The notes beneath the pieces are model-generated. The model was not told the origin of the DNA, did no database searches, and saw only the letters and a list, made by a program, of their open reading frames with translations. Of a DNA stretch of 64,000 nucleotides, positions 18,141-26,933 are shown in pieces. The position numbers and the translations under genes are program-made. The DNA is taken from contig NZ_JAXCLX010000002.1 of the NCBI RefSeq assembly GCF_034044635.1, positions 310,001 to 374,000 of the forward strand, read 5' to 3'. Every line of letters starts with the position of its first letter. The first letter of the stretch is position 1. Source of the stretch: Dongia rigui. GTDB taxonomy: Bacteria > Pseudomonadota > Alphaproteobacteria > Dongiales > Dongiaceae.

Positions 18141-19442
18141 ATGCAGACTCATTTTTCCCTCGCTCAACTTGCCGATCCGGATCTTGCCGCCGCCGACAAG
18201 ATCCTGCGCACCTGTGTCCATTGCGGCTTCTGCACGGCGACCTGTCCCACCTATGTCATCGCCGGCGATGAAAACGATTCCCCGCGCGGGCGCATCTATC
18301 TCATCAAGAACATGCTGGAGCGGGATGAGCAGGCGGATGCGATCGTCGCCCGCCATGTCGATCGCTGCCTCACCTGCCTTTCCTGCATGACGACCTGCCC
18401 GTCGGGGGTTGACTACATGCATCTGGTCGATCAGGCGCGGGTGCGGATCGAGGAACAATACAAGCGGCCATTCTTCGATCGCCTCTTGCGCGATGTGTTG
18501 AGCGTCGTCCTGCCCAGCCAGACGCTTTTCCGCCTGGCATTGATGATGGGGAAGTTGGCCAAGATCACCGGGGTGCCGTCGCTCTTCGTTGGCCGCCTCA
18601 AGGCGATGTTCGACATGCTGCCGGCCAAAATCGCCGCGCCGGCCGTGACCGATCAACCGGGTGTCTTTCCGGCACAAGGGCCGCGCAAGGGCCGCGTCGC
18701 GATCCTCGCCGGCTGCGCGCAGCCGGTGCTGAAGCCCGGCATCAACGCAGCCGCTATCCGTCTGCTCAATCGCTTAGGGATCGAGGTGGTGGTGGCCGAA
18801 GGTGCCGGCTGCTGCGGCGCCCTCACGCAACATTTGGGCCGCGAGCGTGCGGCCAAGGAAACGGCACGCGCGACATTGCATGCCTGGGCGCGGGAGATGA
18901 ACGGACCGGGTCTCGATGCCATCGTCATCACGACATCTGGCTGCGGCACCGCAATCAAGGATTGGGGGCACCTGTTCCGCGGCGATGCAGACGAGGCTGT
19001 GGCGCGGACGATCGCCGCGAAGGCGCTCGATATCAGCGAGTATCTGGTACAGATCGGCGGTGTTTCGCCGGCCGTGTCGCTGCCGCACATGAGGATCGCC
19101 TACCACGCCGCCTGTTCTTTGCAGCATGGCCAACGGGTGCTGGCGGCACCGAAGGATTTGCTGCGCGGCGCCGGCTTCGAGGTCGTCGATGTGCCGGAAG
19201 CGCATCTCTGCTGCGGTTCGGCCGGTACCTACAACCTGCTGCAGCCGGAATTCGCCAATCAACTTCGTGCGCGCAAGCTCGCCAACATCGAAAAGACCGG
19301 CGCCGATCTCGTCTCGGCCGGCAATATCGGCTGCTTGCAGCAACTCGAAAGCGGTCTCACCCAGCCCATCCTGCATACGGTCGAACTGCTCGACTGGGCC
19401 AGCGGCGGGCCGGTCCCGGCGGCTTTGCGGCGCCTCGATTGA
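18141..19442 (+). CDS. glcF: Glycolate oxidase iron-sulfur subunit GlcF
   Basis: The electron-transfer subunit of glycolate oxidase, 433 residues. Two [4Fe-4S] motifs lie at the N-terminus (CVHCGFCTATCPT and CLTCLSCMTTCPSG). Two CCG cysteine-rich domains follow (GCCGALTQHLG and HAACSLQHGQR with CCGSAGTYNLLQPE), as in heterodisulfide-reductase-type proteins. Last gene of glcDEF. A LuxR-type regulator gene converges from the right with only 11 bases between the stops. Confidence 0.95.
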   Translation: MQTHFSLAQLADPDLAAADKILRTCVHCGFCTATCPTYVIAGDENDSPRGRIYLIKNMLERDEQADAIVARHVDRCLTCLSCMTTCPSGVDYMHLVDQARVRIEEQYKRPFFDRLLRDVLSVVLPSQTLFRLALMMGKLAKITGVPSLFVGRLKAMFDMLPAKIAAPAVTDQPGVFPAQGPRKGRVAILAGCAQPVLKPGINAAAIRLLNRLGIEVVVAEGAGCCGALTQHLGRERAAKETARATLHAWAREMNGPGLDAIVITTSGCGTAIKDWGHLFRGDADEAVARTIAAKALDISEYLVQIGGVSPAVSLPHMRIAYHAACSLQHGQRVLAAPKDLLRGAGFEVVDVPEAHLCCGSAGTYNLLQPEFANQLRARKLANIEKTGADLVSAGNIGCLQQLESGLTQPILHTVELLDWASGGPVPAALRRLD

Positions 19443-19453
19443 TGTTGGCCGGG

Positions 19454-20617
19454 TTACTGTGCGGCGACGAGGCGCTGGGGCTCTTGGTGGCCGTTGCGAC
19501 CGCCGAGCGGTGAAGTGTGGGTGGCGACCAGCCGCACCAGATCCGCCTGCCTTCCCGCACCGGTCTTGGCGAAAATACGCCGCAGATGCGTCTTCACTGT
19601 GCCTTCGCCGATGCCAAGCGATTCAGCCGTTTCCGGCACGCCGCCGATCTCGACGATGGCCAGCAGGACGCGCAGTTCCGTCGGCGTCAGGCCAAAGCTC
19701 TGGGCGATGACGCGCGGCGCGGCATCAAGCTCAAGGGCCGCGCGCTGTAGGCAGATGACGGCGGCGGCACCATGCGTGCCATTGCGATTGGCGCGGAAAG
19801 ACAGCGGCAAGACATGAGCGAGGTAGCTCTCGCCATCGTCATGGGTGAGGGTGAGCCGCAGATCGCGCGGTGCATTGCTGCTGGCCGGGGTCGTCAGCAG
19901 GCAGCGCAGCGCGTCATTTGCGGTGCGTTCGCGGAAGGAAAGCTTGCCGGAGAGCGCACGACACAGATCCTGCTCCTCCATCACCAGATAGGCAGCGGCA
20001 TTGGCATGGAGGATACGCCCCTCGCGGTCGACAAGAATGAGTGCGCTGCCGATGGCATCGAGCGTATCGGCCAAGGCAGCCGCTTCCTCGGATTTCTGTT
20101 CCACTGCCCGGCCGATGAAGACCGCGCGGCGCACATGCGGGGCGATGAGCCCCATGCGGCGAAGGACGGTTTCATCCGCCACACCTTGGCTGGCATGTCG
20201 GAACACGCCGAGCATGGCCGAGGAGGCGCGCGACTTTTCGAGCGCCACGGTGACGAAATCGACCAGGCCCTGCGGTGCCGCCCATTCCTGGAAGAAGCGC
20301 GATTCCATCATCTCGTCCGGGGGGACGAGGCTGGAAACGCTGACCGGCTTTTCCAACTCGGCGAAGTATTGCAGCGTATTGGCCGGGTCCAGCTTGATGT
20401 ATTGCGTGAAATAGGAATGGCGGAAGGTCGCCTCGATGCGTCCATCATGATGATGGATGGTGCTGTCGATAAGCGCGGGCGTCTTGGTAAAGATCGCGGC
20501 GCTGTAGCCCTCGACATAGCTGGCGATCCTGGCCAGCGCCTCGGGCCAAAGGGCAGGGGTTAGCGCCGCGTCATAGACGCGCTCGACCGTTGTCGACAAT
20601 GCCAATGCTTCGTTCAT
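19454..20617 (-). CDS. LuxR-type transcriptional regulator
   Basis: A 387-residue protein with a C-terminal LuxR-class helix-turn-helix (LTPTELRVLLAIVEIGG, then GIGEGTVKTHLRRIFAKTGAGRQADLV, about residues 310-365). The long N-terminal part resembles PAS/sensor regions found in many alphaproteobacterial LuxR solos; a central ALILVDREGRILHANAAAYLV segment at about 192-212 is PAS-like. No response-regulator receiver domain or acyl-homoserine-lactone signature was seen. It is convergent with glcF and divergent from ahpC across 270 bases, so it could control either ahpCF or an unlinked target. Confidence 0.82.
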   Translation of the reverse strand: MNEALALSTTVERVYDAALTPALWPEALARIASYVEGYSAAIFTKTPALIDSTIHHHDGRIEATFRHSYFTQYIKLDPANTLQYFAELEKPVSVSSLVPPDEMMESRFFQEWAAPQGLVDFVTVALEKSRASSAMLGVFRHASQGVADETVLRRMGLIAPHVRRAVFIGRAVEQKSEEAAALADTLDAIGSALILVDREGRILHANAAAYLVMEEQDLCRALSGKLSFRERTANDALRCLLTTPASSNAPRDLRLTLTHDDGESYLAHVLPLSFRANRNGTHGAAAVICLQRAALELDAAPRVIAQSFGLTPTELRVLLAIVEIGGVPETAESLGIGEGTVKTHLRRIFAKTGAGRQADLVRLVATHTSPLGGRNGHQEPQRLVAAQ

Positions 20618-20887
20618 GCATCACCTCGAATGAGAGGGTTGCCATCCCTGCAAGCCCGTTCGGTATTACCGAAGTAGTGGTGGGTGCATAAGGCAGAAAC
20701 GTGGAATCTCCAACATTAAAAATCCATAAAATGACCGATATCACAAATAGACGTACGGATTCTGGATCACTAATCGATTGGGTCGATTAAAAGTTCAAAA
20801 ATAATCTATTTCATAAATCAGGACGACTGCCCTATTTATTGCGGTGCGAGTTAACCGCATCCACCACGCAATTGGAGAACGTTCGAT
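20618..20887. promoter_or_regulatory. Divergent promoter region, LuxR regulator / ahpC
   Basis: A 270-base gap with marked AT enrichment between about 20700 and 20830, unlike the GC-rich surroundings. It must hold the promoters of both divergent genes. Partial ATAG/CTAT-like spacing is visible but does not make a convincing OxyR site. No gene or RNA structure was recognised in it. Confidence 0.5.
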
Positions 20888-21451
20888 ATGTCGTTGATCA
20901 ACAGCACCATTAAGCCGTTCAAGGCCGAAGCCTTCAAAGACGGCAAATTCATTTCCGTCACCGAAGCCGATTTGAAGGGCAAGTGGGCCGTCTTCTTCTT
21001 CTACCCGGCCGATTTCACCTTCGTCTGCCCGACCGAGCTCGAAGACCTCGCCGACAATTACGCCGAGTTCCAGAAGCTCGGCGTCGAGATCTACTCGGTT
21101 TCGACCGACACCCATTTCGCCCACAAGGCTTGGGCCGACACCTCGGCCGCCATCAAGAAGATCAAGTACACGATGCTCGGCGACCCGACCCTGCGTCTGT
21201 CGCGCAACTTCGACGTGCTCATTGAAGACGCCGGTCTTGCCGACCGCGGCACCTTCGTCGTCGATCCCAATGGCGTCATCCAGATCGTCGAAGTCACCGC
21301 CGGTGGCATCGGCCGCGACGCCAAGGAACTCCTGCGCAAGATCAAGGCGGCACAGTATGTCGCGGCACATCCGGGTGAAGTCTGCCCGGCCGCCTGGAAG
21401 GAAGGCGCCAAGACCCTGGCTCCGTCCCTCGACCTGGTCGGCAAGATCTAA
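20888..21451 (+). CDS. ahpC: Alkyl hydroperoxide reductase subunit C (peroxiredoxin)
   Basis: AhpC is a typical 2-Cys peroxiredoxin that reduces hydrogen peroxide and organic peroxides. The 187-residue protein has the peroxidatic cysteine in [16 protein letters not shown] and the resolving cysteine in [10 protein letters not shown] near the C-terminus, with ATP-FFYPADF and [17 protein letters not shown] segments matching the E. coli-type AhpC group. ATG at 20888 follows GGAGAACG. It is followed after 164 bases by ahpF, its dedicated reductase; the gap contains a repeat element. Confidence 0.96.
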   Translation: MSLINSTIKPFKAEAFKDGKFISVTEADLKGKWAVFFFYPADFTFVCPTELEDLADNYAEFQKLGVEIYSVSTDTHFAHKAWADTSAAIKKIKYTMLGDPTLRLSRNFDVLIEDAGLADRGTFVVDPNGVIQIVEVTAGGIGRDAKELLRKIKAAQYVAAHPGEVCPAAWKEGAKTLAPSLDLVGKI

Positions 21452-21474
21452 CACACGACCGACTGCTCTTTACC

Positions 21475-21568
21475 GTCATGCCCGGGCCCAGCTTTGATTT
21501 TGGCTGGGGCCGCGCATCCACCCTCTCCGTTACAACAGTGGATCCCCGGGTCTTAGCCCGGGGATGAC
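21475..21568. repeat. GTCAT...ATGAC intergenic repeat (type A copy 1) inside ahpC-ahpF
   Basis: A 94-base element starting GTCATGCCCGGGCC and ending CCCGGGGATGAC. It contains an inner GTGGATCCCCGGG stem shared with copies at 42850 and 61228. It is placed between two genes of one functional unit, so it may act on mRNA stability or partly separate expression of ahpC from ahpF. Confidence 0.8.
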
Positions 21569-21615
21569 GGGGGAGAGCTATACCGACCGCACACCAATTC
21601 TCGGAGAGTCTCATC

Positions 21616-23199
21616 ATGTTGGACGCCAATCTCAAAGAACAGCTGAAGGCCTATCTGGAGCGCATCACGCAGCCGATCGAGCTTGTCGCCTCGCTCGACG
21701 CCAGCGACACCGCGCGCGAGATGGAAGAGCTGTTGAGCGAGATCGCGACGCTCTCCGCCCTCATCACCTATGAGCGCCGCGACGACGATGCCAGGAAGCC
21801 CTCCTTCGCGATCCATCGCACCGGCACAGCCGTTGGCGTGCGCTTTGCCGGCCTGCCCATGGGCCATGAATTCAATTCGCTCGTCCTCGCCTTGCTCCAG
21901 GTCGGTGGTTATCCGTCGAAGACCGCCCAGGACGTGATCGAGCAGGTCCAGGCATTGGACGGCGACTTCCATTTCGAGACCTATTTCTCGCAAAGCTGCC
22001 AGAACTGCCCGGATGTGGTGCAGGCGCTCAATCTGATGAGCGTCCTCAATCCGAAGATCCGCCACGTCGCCATCGACGGCGCCAGCTTCCAGTCGGAAGT
22101 CGATGGCCGCCAGGTCATGGCCGTGCCATCGATCTATCTGAACGGCCAGCCATTCGGCCAAGGCCGCATGGATCTCGAACAGATCCTCGCCAAGATCGAT
22201 ACCGGTGCCGAGGCGCGCGCGGCTGAGAAGTTGAAGCACAAGGCCCCCTTCGACGTGTTGGTCGTGGGCGGTGGTCCGGCCGGTGCCGCGGCGGCGATCT
22301 ATGCCGCGCGCAAAGGCATTCGCACCGGTGTGGTGGCCGAGCGTTTCGGCGGCCAGGTGCTGGACACGATGGCGATCGAGAACTTCATCTCGGTCTCGCA
22401 TACCGAAGGGCCGAAGCTCGCCGTGGCGCTCGAGGAACATGTGAAGGCCTATGAGGTCGACATCATGAACGTCCAGCGCGCCGAGAAACTGGTGCCGGCC
22501 AAGGTGCCTGGCGGCCTGGCGGAAGTGCATCTCAAGAACGGCGCGGTCCTGAAGGCGCGCAGCGTCATTCTGGCGACCGGCGCCCGCTGGCGGCAGATGA
22601 ACGTGCCCGGCGAGGCCGAGTATCGCAACAAGGGTGTCGCCTATTGCCCGCATTGTGATGGTCCGCTGTTCAAGGGCAAGCGCGTGGCGGTGATCGGCGG
22701 CGGCAATTCCGGCGTCGAGGCGGCGATCGATCTCGCCGGCATCGTCGCCCATGTGACGCTGATCGAGTTCGACGGCAAGCTGCGGGCCGACGCGGTGCTG
22801 CAGCGGAAGTTGAACTCGCTCCCCAATGTGAAGGTCGTCACCTCGGCGCTCACGACCGAAGTGCATGGCGACGGGTCGAAGGTCACGGGTCTTTCCTACA
22901 AGAACCGCGATACCGATGAACTGCACCGCGTCGAACTTGAAGGCATCTTCGTCCAGATCGGCCTGGTGCCGAACACGGAGTTCCTCAAAGAGACCGTGGC
23001 GCTCACCAATCGCGGCGAGATCGAGATCGATCATCGTGGGGCCACCTCGCAGCCCGGCGTGTTCGCGGCCGGCGATGCGACGACGACGCCCTTCAAGCAG
23101 ATCGTCATCGCCATGGGCGAGGGTGCCAAGGCCTCGCTGTCGGCCTTCGACTATCTCATTCGCCTGGCCCCGGTCGAGGGCGAGGTGAAGGCGGCATAA
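21616..23199 (+). CDS. ahpF: Alkyl hydroperoxide reductase subunit F
   Basis: AhpF is the NADH-dependent flavoprotein disulfide reductase that regenerates AhpC. The 527-residue protein has an N-terminal tandem thioredoxin-fold region with the redox pair SCQNCPDVV (about residue 130), then a thioredoxin-reductase-like part with FAD fingerprint [21 protein letters not shown], the active-site pair YCPHCDGP, the NAD fingerprint [13 protein letters not shown] and the FAD-closing VFAAGDAT. Length is standard. A hairpin terminator follows at 23230. Confidence 0.96.
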   Translation: MLDANLKEQLKAYLERITQPIELVASLDASDTAREMEELLSEIATLSALITYERRDDDARKPSFAIHRTGTAVGVRFAGLPMGHEFNSLVLALLQVGGYPSKTAQDVIEQVQALDGDFHFETYFSQSCQNCPDVVQALNLMSVLNPKIRHVAIDGASFQSEVDGRQVMAVPSIYLNGQPFGQGRMDLEQILAKIDTGAEARAAEKLKHKAPFDVLVVGGGPAGAAAAIYAARKGIRTGVVAERFGGQVLDTMAIENFISVSHTEGPKLAVALEEHVKAYEVDIMNVQRAEKLVPAKVPGGLAEVHLKNGAVLKARSVILATGARWRQMNVPGEAEYRNKGVAYCPHCDGPLFKGKRVAVIGGGNSGVEAAIDLAGIVAHVTLIEFDGKLRADAVLQRKLNSLPNVKVVTSALTTEVHGDGSKVTGLSYKNRDTDELHRVELEGIFVQIGLVPNTEFLKETVALTNRGEIEIDHRGATSQPGVFAAGDATTTPFKQIVIAMGEGAKASLSAFDYLIRLAPVEGEVKAA

Positions 23200-23229
23200 C
23201 GCTCGACTTCAGTACCATCCATAGGTCTC

Positions 23230-23266
23230 AACACCGCCGGAGCAGCAATGCCGGCGGTGTTTTGCT
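23230..23266 (+). terminator. Rho-independent terminator after ahpF
   Basis: AACACCGCCGG (23230-23240) pairs with CCGGCGGTGTT (23251-23261) and is followed by a T-rich stretch TTGCTTTG. It closes the ahpCF unit. Confidence 0.88.
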
Positions 23267-23292
23267 TTGTGCAACGGCCAGGAAAGCAGCTG

Positions 23293-23335
23293 TTGACTCT
23301 CGTCAAAATATGAGAAATATTCTCATATATGAGAA
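23293..23335 (+). promoter_or_regulatory. Promoter and operator of the XRE-cupin gene, probably leaderless
   Basis: TTGACT at 23293-23298 is a good -35 element, and AATATT at 23316-23321 sits at 17-base spacing. A perfect palindrome, ATGAGAA (23310-23316) and TTCTCAT (23320-23326), overlaps the -10 element. A third ATGAGAA half-site forms the first codons of the gene (23329-23335). The predicted start of transcription falls at or one base before the ATG, and there is no ribosome binding site, so a leaderless mRNA with autorepression is likely. Confidence 0.6.
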
Positions 23336-23889
23336 AAACCGATGACACCATCGACCACCGCATCGCCCTGCGGCTGAAGGCTCTGCGCGGCGAGCGCGGC
23401 TGGTCGCTCGACGATCTCGCGGCCCGCAGCGGCGTCAGCCGGGCCACCCTGTCGCGGCTCGAAAATGCCGAGGTGAGCGCCACGGCGAGCGTGCTGGGGA
23501 AGCTCGGCGCCGCCTATGGCCTCACCGTCTCGCGCCTCATGCATCTGGTGGAGGAGGGATTTCTACCATTGTTGAAGCGCGCGGATCAGCCGGTCTGGCA
23601 GGACCAGGCGAGCGGCTTTCATCGGCGCGCCGTCTCGCCGCCGGCGCAAGGGCTGGCTGGAGAGATCATCGAAGGCACGCTGCGGCCCGGGGCCGAGATC
23701 CTCTATGAAACACCGCCGCGACCCGGCCTCGAGCATCATCTGGTGCTGCTGGAAGGGGCGCTCACGCTGACCATCGCAGGGCATGTCCACCCACTCGAAC
23801 CGGGCGATTGCCTGCGTTACCAGCTCTTTGGCGGCAATGCCTTCAAGGCGGGCAAGAAGGGTGCCCGCTATCTCCTCTTCATGGTGTAA
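23329..23889 (+). CDS. XRE-family transcriptional regulator with C-terminal cupin
   Basis: A 186-residue two-domain regulator. An XRE/HTH_3 DNA-binding domain occupies residues about 8-65 (RLKALRGERGWSLDDLAARSG, positions 14-34, then SRATLSRLEN). A cupin sensor domain fills about 105-186 (PGLEHHLVLLEGALTLTI, HPLEPGDCLRY). Such proteins sense small molecules and usually repress themselves and a neighbouring gene. The operator-like palindrome at its start codon supports self-control. The next gene, a GNAT acetyltransferase, starts 2 bases after its stop and is a probable co-regulated partner. Confidence 0.88.
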   Translation: MRKTDDTIDHRIALRLKALRGERGWSLDDLAARSGVSRATLSRLENAEVSATASVLGKLGAAYGLTVSRLMHLVEEGFLPLLKRADQPVWQDQASGFHRRAVSPPAQGLAGEIIEGTLRPGAEILYETPPRPGLEHHLVLLEGALTLTIAGHVHPLEPGDCLRYQLFGGNAFKAGKKGARYLLFMV

Positions 23890-23891
23890 CG

Positions 23892-24434
23892 ATGGCTCCA
23901 AACGCGATGGCCGGGATTGCGATCCGGCCGGTGCTCGCCGACGAGATGATGCGGCGGCTCGATGAGTTCGGTGCCGTGCTGCTGGCCTGTGTCGCCGACG
24001 GGGCCAGTGTCGGCTTCGTCGAGCCGTTCGGCGCCACTGATGCCACCGATTATTGGCGGCGCAAGGTGCTGCCTGCCGTGCGGGGGGGCGAGGTCGTGAT
24101 CCTGGTGGCGGAAATGGAAGGCCGCATCCTTGGCACGGTGCAGCTCGATCACGACACGATGCCGAACCAGCGCCACCGCGCCGAGGTCAGGAAGCTCCTG
24201 GTGCATCCCGATTTTCGCCGCCGCGGCATTGCCCGCGCGCTGATGGCCGAGATCGAAACCCATGCCCGCAGGCTGGCGCGCAGCTTGTTGACCCTCGACA
24301 CGCGGAGCGGCGATGCGGCCGAACCGCTCTATCGCGATCTCGGCTTCGACGTCGCTGGCATGATCCCCGGCTATTGCCGCGATACACGCTCCGCCCGGCT
24401 CGATGCGACGACGCTGATGTACAAAAGGCTGTGA
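23892..24434 (+). CDS. GNAT family N-acetyltransferase
   Basis: A 180-residue acetyltransferase. The acetyl-CoA binding motif A is clear as VRKLLVHPDFRRRGIARALM, preceded by VAEMEGRILGTVQLDHD and followed by LLTLDTRSGDAAEPLYRDLGF. Substrate is unknown; family members act on antibiotics, amines or protein N-termini. ATG 23892 is chosen because it starts 2 bases after the regulator stop and directly before the conserved IAIRPVL strand; a longer frame begins at 23808 inside the preceding gene. Probably co-transcribed with the XRE-cupin gene. Confidence 0.87.
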   Translation: MAPNAMAGIAIRPVLADEMMRRLDEFGAVLLACVADGASVGFVEPFGATDATDYWRRKVLPAVRGGEVVILVAEMEGRILGTVQLDHDTMPNQRHRAEVRKLLVHPDFRRRGIARALMAEIETHARRLARSLLTLDTRSGDAAEPLYRDLGFDVAGMIPGYCRDTRSARLDATTLMYKRL

Positions 24435-24446
24435 CCGCAGCCCAAT

Positions 24447-25532
24447 TCAGCTCTGCGTCAGCCCCTTCATCGTCCGGCCCAGCACATCGACGGCGCGCTC
24501 GATGACCATTTCCTTCCAAAGCTTCTCGTCCGGATAGAAGGTGTAGCGGATCTCGCTCTTGATCTTGCGGCCCTGGGCGCTGTCGAGATTGCCATGGACA
24601 TGCAGCCAGTTGTCGGCCCTGACGGCATCGATCATCGCATCGACCGGCACAGTGCCGTATTCCAGCGTGATGCCGGTCAGCGTCACGTCGGGAAGGGCCG
24701 CGACGACGCCGAGTTGCGTGTCGCCGGTCACCGCCGTCGAGGTCGAGGAGCCGTCATCGAGCAGGGTCGATTCCGCACCGAACCACTCGCGCACGCGCGC
24801 CGCTCCTGGTGTGCCGCCAAAATCGTTCGACATGATCTCGCCCACGCCATAGGGGCCAAGGCCGGTATGGAGATCGATGAAGGCCACATCGCGCGCCGTG
24901 GCGGCATAGGGCGAGAGCGCCTCGATCAATGTGCGGCGCGACCAGGTGGGGCCGGTGCCACCATAAAACACGCCCTGCTTGTCCCAATACTGGCCGTTCA
25001 TGATCGCGGCCTGCAGGTCGATCTTGCTGTGGCGGGCAGCGTAATCGTCGAAGATCTTCTTCACCGCCGCTTCCGATTCATCCGACCACGCATCGGGGCA
25101 GATGGCGCTGCGCAATTCCTTATAGCCGTCATTCTGCGGCAACGCCTTGGCGTGGTCGAGGAAGTTGCGGTTGAGGTCGACATTGTCCTCGTTCACGCGC
25201 CGCACCCAGGCAAAGCCATAGGGGTTGATGGCATGGACCAGCAGCACGGCGGTGCCGGCGGGCAGATTTTTGAACGCCCCCTGCCGAAGCCAGCCCGTCT
25301 GGATGCCGGAGCCGCAGAAACCTTCCGCGCCATGGGTCGAGGACATGGCAATGAGCAGGCGCGCCGCATTCTTCGGCCCGATGCGGGCGACATCGGTCGA
25401 GAGATCGCCGCCATCGGGCCCGCGCTGCGGGTTCTGATAGGTGACGGTCTCGGCGCCAGCGGCTTTCGCGGCATCGCGAAAACGGGCACGCGCCTGGGCA
25501 TAGGTCGAGGAGAAATGGGTTTCTGCGGTCAT
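24447..25532 (-). CDS. DUF2817 / M14-like metallopeptidase family protein
   Basis: A 361-residue protein of the DUF2817 family, which is related to zinc carboxypeptidases of the M14 fold. Probable zinc and active-site elements are STHGAEGFCGS (HGxEG), NPYGFAWVRRVNEDNVDLNRNF and FIDLHTGLGPYGVGEI. No signal peptide is evident, so it is likely cytoplasmic. The substrate is unknown. The gene ends 12 bases after the convergent GNAT and is divergent from the HExxH gene at 25592. Confidence 0.82.
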   Translation of the reverse strand: MTAETHFSSTYAQARARFRDAAKAAGAETVTYQNPQRGPDGGDLSTDVARIGPKNAARLLIAMSSTHGAEGFCGSGIQTGWLRQGAFKNLPAGTAVLLVHAINPYGFAWVRRVNEDNVDLNRNFLDHAKALPQNDGYKELRSAICPDAWSDESEAAVKKIFDDYAARHSKIDLQAAIMNGQYWDKQGVFYGGTGPTWSRRTLIEALSPYAATARDVAFIDLHTGLGPYGVGEIMSNDFGGTPGAARVREWFGAESTLLDDGSSTSTAVTGDTQLGVVAALPDVTLTGITLEYGTVPVDAMIDAVRADNWLHVHGNLDSAQGRKIKSEIRYTFYPDEKLWKEMVIERAVDVLGRTMKGLTQS

Positions 25533-25591
25533 GATTTTCAGTATATTGCGAATGAATGGGGTGTTGAACGGGCATATTATAGGGATGGCAG

Positions 25592-26308
25592 TTGGCGACG
25601 GAACCCCCTATCGGCAATGTCCTCATCGGCCTTGTTCTGCTGTGCCTGGCTTTGCTGCTGCCGGAGTCCGCCTGGGCGAAAAGCTGCACGCCGCCGACCG
25701 ACGGGCCCGAAATCAAGATCAAGCTGGTCGAAGGCAAGCTCGCGCAGAATTCGGCCCTGGGGCTGCAGGCGCTCACCCGCAAGATGCGGCCCCATGAGGA
25801 CCCGGCCCTTAAGTCGATCTACAGCTTCGGCCTCACCAGCGTTGAATGGCGCAGCAAGGCCGATCTGCAATTGACCGGTATGCCGTCCGGCGCCACCGCC
25901 CATTGCTGGTACGTGGCCGGTATCAGCATGACCATCACATTGCGCTCGACCGTTTTCGTTGCCAAGGAAATCGCGCGCGACAGCTGCCCCTGGCGCGAGG
26001 TGCTGAACCACGAGCAGAAGCATGTGACGCTGAACGCCAAGATGTTCGCGCGCCTGCCCAAAGAGCTCAAGCCCAGGATCGCCGCCGTCGCCGGGGGCGG
26101 AATTCTCTCTGCCAAAGGCCAGTTGGCCATGGCAACCTTTCGTCCCCGGATCGAAAAGGCGATCGGCGCCGCACTCGACGATTTCTCTGCGGCCCGCGAA
26201 AAGCAGCATCGCGACGAGATCGATACCAAGGCGGAATACGACCGCGTCGATGCGGCATGCCCCGAGGCGGAATGGGATGCGGTCTTCCATCGGGCCGGAC
26301 TTAAATAG
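25592..26308 (+). CDS. Secreted protein with HExxH motif, putative zinc metalloprotease (paralogue 1)
   Basis: A 238-residue protein with an N-terminal signal sequence (hydrophobic stretch about residues 10-28, cleavage after AWA). The motif VLNHEQKHVTLN contains HExxH, the signature of zinc metalloproteases, and it resembles the DUF922-type putative secreted Zn-dependent proteases. A pair of cysteines flanks the core (AHCWYV and DSCPW). TTG 25592 is the only start after an in-frame stop at 25580, with AGGGA 7 bases before it. A paralogue lies at 26923-27627 with the same layout and the same C-terminal RAGLK. Function is not established; activity is inferred from the motif only. Confidence 0.72.
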   Translation: MATEPPIGNVLIGLVLLCLALLLPESAWAKSCTPPTDGPEIKIKLVEGKLAQNSALGLQALTRKMRPHEDPALKSIYSFGLTSVEWRSKADLQLTGMPSGATAHCWYVAGISMTITLRSTVFVAKEIARDSCPWREVLNHEQKHVTLNAKMFARLPKELKPRIAAVAGGGILSAKGQLAMATFRPRIEKAIGAALDDFSAAREKQHRDEIDTKAEYDRVDAACPEAEWDAVFHRAGLK

Positions 26309-26372
26309 GCAGGCGGATCGGCCGCCGCGATGATATGATCGTTGGGTCGACGGCTGGCTCGCGAGGTGTTGC

Positions 26373-26933
26373 TTGAAGCGCCTGGATCTTGTTGCATTGT
26401 TGGCAAGCGTTGGCCTGCTGCTGGCCGGTGGCGCGGCTCAGGCGGACCAGACCGATCCGCGCCTGCCGGCGCTGTTCCAGCGCCTGCACGACACAGCCAA
26501 TGCCAACATCGCGCGCGTTACCGAATTCATGATCTGGCAGATCTGGGGCGAGAGCGGCCGGCCGGAACTCGACCGCCTGATGGCGGAAGGCGAGGCGGCG
26601 ATGGGCGACGACGATTATCCGACCGCGCTCAAGAAGTTCAACGACGTCATCGCCGCGCGCCCGGATTTTGCCGAAGGCTGGAACCGGCGGGCGACGCTCC
26701 ATTACCTCACCGGCGATTACGCGGCTTCGCTCGCCGATATCGATCACGTCCTGGAACTGGAGCCGCGCCATTTCGGGGCGATCTCTGGCCTCGGCGTTGT
26801 CAACATGGCACTCTCCCACGACGCGGCGGCGCGCGATGCGTTCGAACGTGTGCTGGCACTCTATCCGCTCAATGTTCCGGCGCGCGAGAATCTGAAACTG
26901 GTCAAGAAACGGCTGGACGACAGTGCGATCTGA
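26373..26933 (+). CDS. Secreted TPR-repeat protein
   Basis: A 186-residue protein with an N-terminal signal peptide (LVALLASVGLLLAGGAAQA) and about three tetratricopeptide repeats over residues 70-180 (EGEAAMGDDDYPTALKKFND, positions 70-89, then RRATLHYLTGDYAASLADID and a third unit). TPR proteins serve as protein-binding scaffolds in the periplasm. TTG 26373 is the likely start, with GAGG six bases upstream. It lies between two HExxH paralogues, and the second starts inside its last codons (26923), so it is probably co-transcribed with at least that one. Confidence 0.82.
   Translation: MKRLDLVALLASVGLLLAGGAAQADQTDPRLPALFQRLHDTANANIARVTEFMIWQIWGESGRPELDRLMAEGEAAMGDDDYPTALKKFNDVIAARPDFAEGWNRRATLHYLTGDYAASLADIDHVLELEPRHFGAISGLGVVNMALSHDAAARDAFERVLALYPLNVPARENLKLVKKRLDDSAI

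Noticed and set aside
20740-20790. OxyR binding site in front of ahpC
   Set aside because: Only one or two of the four ATAG/CTAT elements could be placed at correct spacing; too weak to call.
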